Shown here: in pieces, positions 62,750 through 64,000 of the stretch | Layout: each line of letters starts with the position of its first letter | How positions within the stretch are numbered: position 1 is the first letter of the stretch | Source of the DNA: Clostridiales bacterium | GTDB taxonomy: Bacteria; Bacillota; Clostridia; Christensenellales; Christensenellaceae | Assembly: GCA_015056045.1 (NCBI GenBank) | Contig: SVGZ01000008.1 | Coordinates: forward strand, 30,546 to 94,545 | Direction: 5' to 3' | DNA: 64,000 bases | The notes under the pieces: model-generated | Told to the model about the DNA's origin: nothing | The model's database searches: none | What the model saw: only the letters and a program-made list of their open reading frames with translations | Made by a program: the position numbers and the translations under genes

Positions 62750-62850
62750 AGAACTTTCGTTCCTTTCATAAGATGTCACATAAAGCGGCAAAAATTTTGC
62801 GCTTGCCAAATATTATAGCCTAAATACGGCCGCTTGTATAGCGTTTTTTT

Positions 62851-62893
62851 GCCGCAGGAAAGGCTGTATATAAAAAACCGATTGCGGCTTTTT
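62851..62893 (+). terminator. Hairpin with T run upstream of cysE
   Basis: GCCGCA and TGCGGC enclose a loop of about 26 bases and are followed by TTTTT on the plus strand. No plus-strand gene ends here. It could end antisense transcription from the metA side or be a leader attenuator, but the cysE -10 lies downstream of it. Confidence 0.4.
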
Positions 62894-62907
62894 CTTCGTT
62901 GTAGTAA

Positions 62908-62913
62908 TATAAT
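62908..62913 (+). promoter_or_regulatory. Promoter -10 for cysE
   Basis: TATAAT 36 bases before the cysE start. No clear -35 is present, and the AT-rich context weakens the call. Confidence 0.5.
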
Positions 62914-62949
62914 AAAAATACTGCGAATTGACATTTAAGGAGAGACAAC

Positions 62950-63858
62950 ATGCAGAACATCAACACATGGCTCAGGGAATCCGCACAGGAATCCGCAAGG
63001 GAGCTTGTTCATATAAACGAAAAAGAATTGTTTCACAGGAATATTGCCGGTTTCGGTATGCGCGAAAAGGTCATCGACGTGCTTGGCGAACTGAGGGCAG
63101 CGCTTTTCCCGAGCCTTTATGAATCTTCGGAAACGAAAAAGGAATATATCGAAGTACACGTCACAGAGCATCTGAACCGTGCGGCGATCGGTCTTGGCGA
63201 AATTATCCGGCAGATACTGGAAAACAAATGCGAAAAAGTCGACCGCGTAAACTGCGACCATTGCAGCGATGCAGCTGAGCGATTGACCGTTCTCTTTATG
63301 GAAAAACTGCCCATGATCCGCCAGATGCTTTCCTATGATATCGAGGCAGCCTATATCGGCGATCCTGCGGCAAGATTTATCGATGAGATCCTGCTTTCTT
63401 ACCCTTCGATCGAAGCGGTGAGCATTTACAGAATTGCCCATGAGCTCTTTGTTCTGGGGATCCCCGTTATTCCGCGCGTCATGACGGAATATGCACATCA
63501 GCTGACAGGTATCGATATTCATCCGGGGGCAAAAATCGGGAGTCATTTCTTCATCGACCACGGAACGGGCGTCGTCATCGGCGAGACCTGCGTCATCGGC
63601 AGCCATGTCAAGCTCTATCAGGGCGTGACGCTCGGCGCAAAGAGCTTTGAACTGGATAGCGACGGAAACCCTGTAAAAGGCATCAAGCGACACCCGAATA
63701 TTGAAGATGATGTCGTCATTTATGCAGGGGCTACGATTTTAGGCGGCGATACGACCGTTGGCAAAGGCAGCGTCATCGGCGGCAACGTCTGGCTTGTAAA
63801 AAGCGTAGCGCCTTACTCCATGGTCTATAACGCAACGCCTGAACCGCATATCAGGTGA
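62950..63858 (+). CDS. cysE: Serine O-acetyltransferase (EpsC/CysE type)
   Basis: AAGGAGAG precedes ATG. The 302-residue protein has an extended N-terminal helical domain (about 1-185) and a left-handed beta-helix (about 185-300) with HPGAKIGSHFFIDHGTGVVIGE and catalytic His near IDHG. It acetylates L-serine from acetyl-CoA, giving O-acetylserine for cysteine synthesis. The long N-terminal domain is the EpsC-type form common in Clostridia. It is divergent from metA, so methionine and cysteine precursor genes face each other. Confidence 0.95.
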   Translation: MQNINTWLRESAQESARELVHINEKELFHRNIAGFGMREKVIDVLGELRAALFPSLYESSETKKEYIEVHVTEHLNRAAIGLGEIIRQILENKCEKVDRVNCDHCSDAAERLTVLFMEKLPMIRQMLSYDIEAAYIGDPAARFIDEILLSYPSIEAVSIYRIAHELFVLGIPVIPRVMTEYAHQLTGIDIHPGAKIGSHFFIDHGTGVVIGETCVIGSHVKLYQGVTLGAKSFELDSDGNPVKGIKRHPNIEDDVVIYAGATILGGDTTVGKGSVIGGNVWLVKSVAPYSMVYNATPEPHIR

Positions 63859-63867
63859 TCTGGATTT

Positions 63868-64000
63868 ATGTTAAAAAATATTGCAGTCAAAGTCCAGTAC
63901 GACGGCACGAGATATAACGGCTGGCAGGTACAGGGCAACACGGAAAAAACAATACAGGGAAAGCTCGAAGCGATCTTGAAAAAGATGACGGGAAAATACA
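63868..64000 (+). CDS. truA: tRNA pseudouridine synthase A (3' truncated)
   Basis: The first 44 residues are present: MLKNIAVKVQYDGTRYNGWQVQ with the N-terminal beta strand and the conserved YDGTxYxGWQxQ motif, followed by TIQGKLEAILKKMTG. TruA isomerises uridines 38-40 of the anticodon arm; its catalytic Asp lies beyond the window end. It starts 9 bases after cysE with no clear ribosome binding site, so translation is probably coupled. Confidence 0.93.
   Translation, partial: MLKNIAVKVQYDGTRYNGWQVQGNTEKTIQGKLEAILKKMTGKY

Overview
The window looks like a chromosomal segment of a low-GC Gram-positive bacterium of class Clostridia (Bacillota), probably an uncultured gut or rumen lineage. The basis is the gene content (ftsK-rimO-pgsA-recA order, a T-box leader, an ECF S component, TypA, YlmH, DUF4080 radical SAM, an EpsC-type CysE), strong AGGAGG-like ribosome binding sites, TATAAT promoters often with an upstream TG, and many short lipoproteins with Thr-Pro-Glu-Pro linkers. 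I see no phage, transposase, CRISPR array or plasmid gene. Species cannot be named from sequence alone.

Layout. 1-7 kb: the 3' part of a coiled-coil FtsX-type permease, a candidate pseudoknotted RNA and a 59-residue protein, a DUF2975/HTH pair, a family 2 glycosidase and a small membrane-anchored protein. 7-14 kb (minus strand): two GNAT acetyltransferases, then the block ftsK-rimO-pgsA-recA. 14-21 kb (plus): a cell-shape and division-site cluster, mreC-mreD-PBP2-minC-minD-minE-rodA plus a NUDIX hydrolase, without mreB. 21-29 kb: ECF S component, family 6 DNA glycosylase, PocR-like/AraC regulator, LysM protein coupled to a B12-type radical SAM protein, histidine phosphatase, M20 dipeptidase, coiled-coil protein, HxlR regulator. 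29-33 kb: complete potABCD polyamine importer.

33-48 kb is a carbohydrate-flavoured accessory region: type B carboxylesterase with two copies of a TGAACGAA-type direct repeat upstream, three tandem rhamnonate-dehydratase-like enolase-superfamily genes (the third has lost active-site residues), a CapE-like sugar nucleotide dehydratase, alanine dehydrogenase, an FNT channel, a second GH2 enzyme and a CE15-like esterase. The esterase and an unrecognised 353-residue protein each follow a near-identical 107-base upstream block. Beside them, next to two tRNA-Ser genes, lies a repeat made of short hairpins separated by GTGAAAT/ATTTCAC.

48-64 kb: large lipoprotein, GalU, a T-box leader feeding an XRE-cupin regulator and an acyl-CoA synthetase with an apparent 3' frameshift, TypA, a coupled run of peptidase-like protein, GH3 lipoprotein, YlmH and GNAT, a duplicated lipoprotein pair, an HD hydrolase, MetA (acetyl-CoA type by its residue 111) divergent from cysE, and the start of truA.

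How they work together: the 14-21 kb cluster supplies the wall elongation machine and its division-site selector. The GH2, CE15 and enolase-superfamily genes suggest intracellular processing of imported plant-type oligosaccharides and sugar acids, since none has a visible signal peptide. MetA and CysE feed methionine and cysteine synthesis. No wholly new system is proven. The best leads are the T-box in front of a CoA ligase, the degenerate third enolase paralogue, the duplicated upstream blocks, the hairpin repeat and the pseudoknotted RNA.
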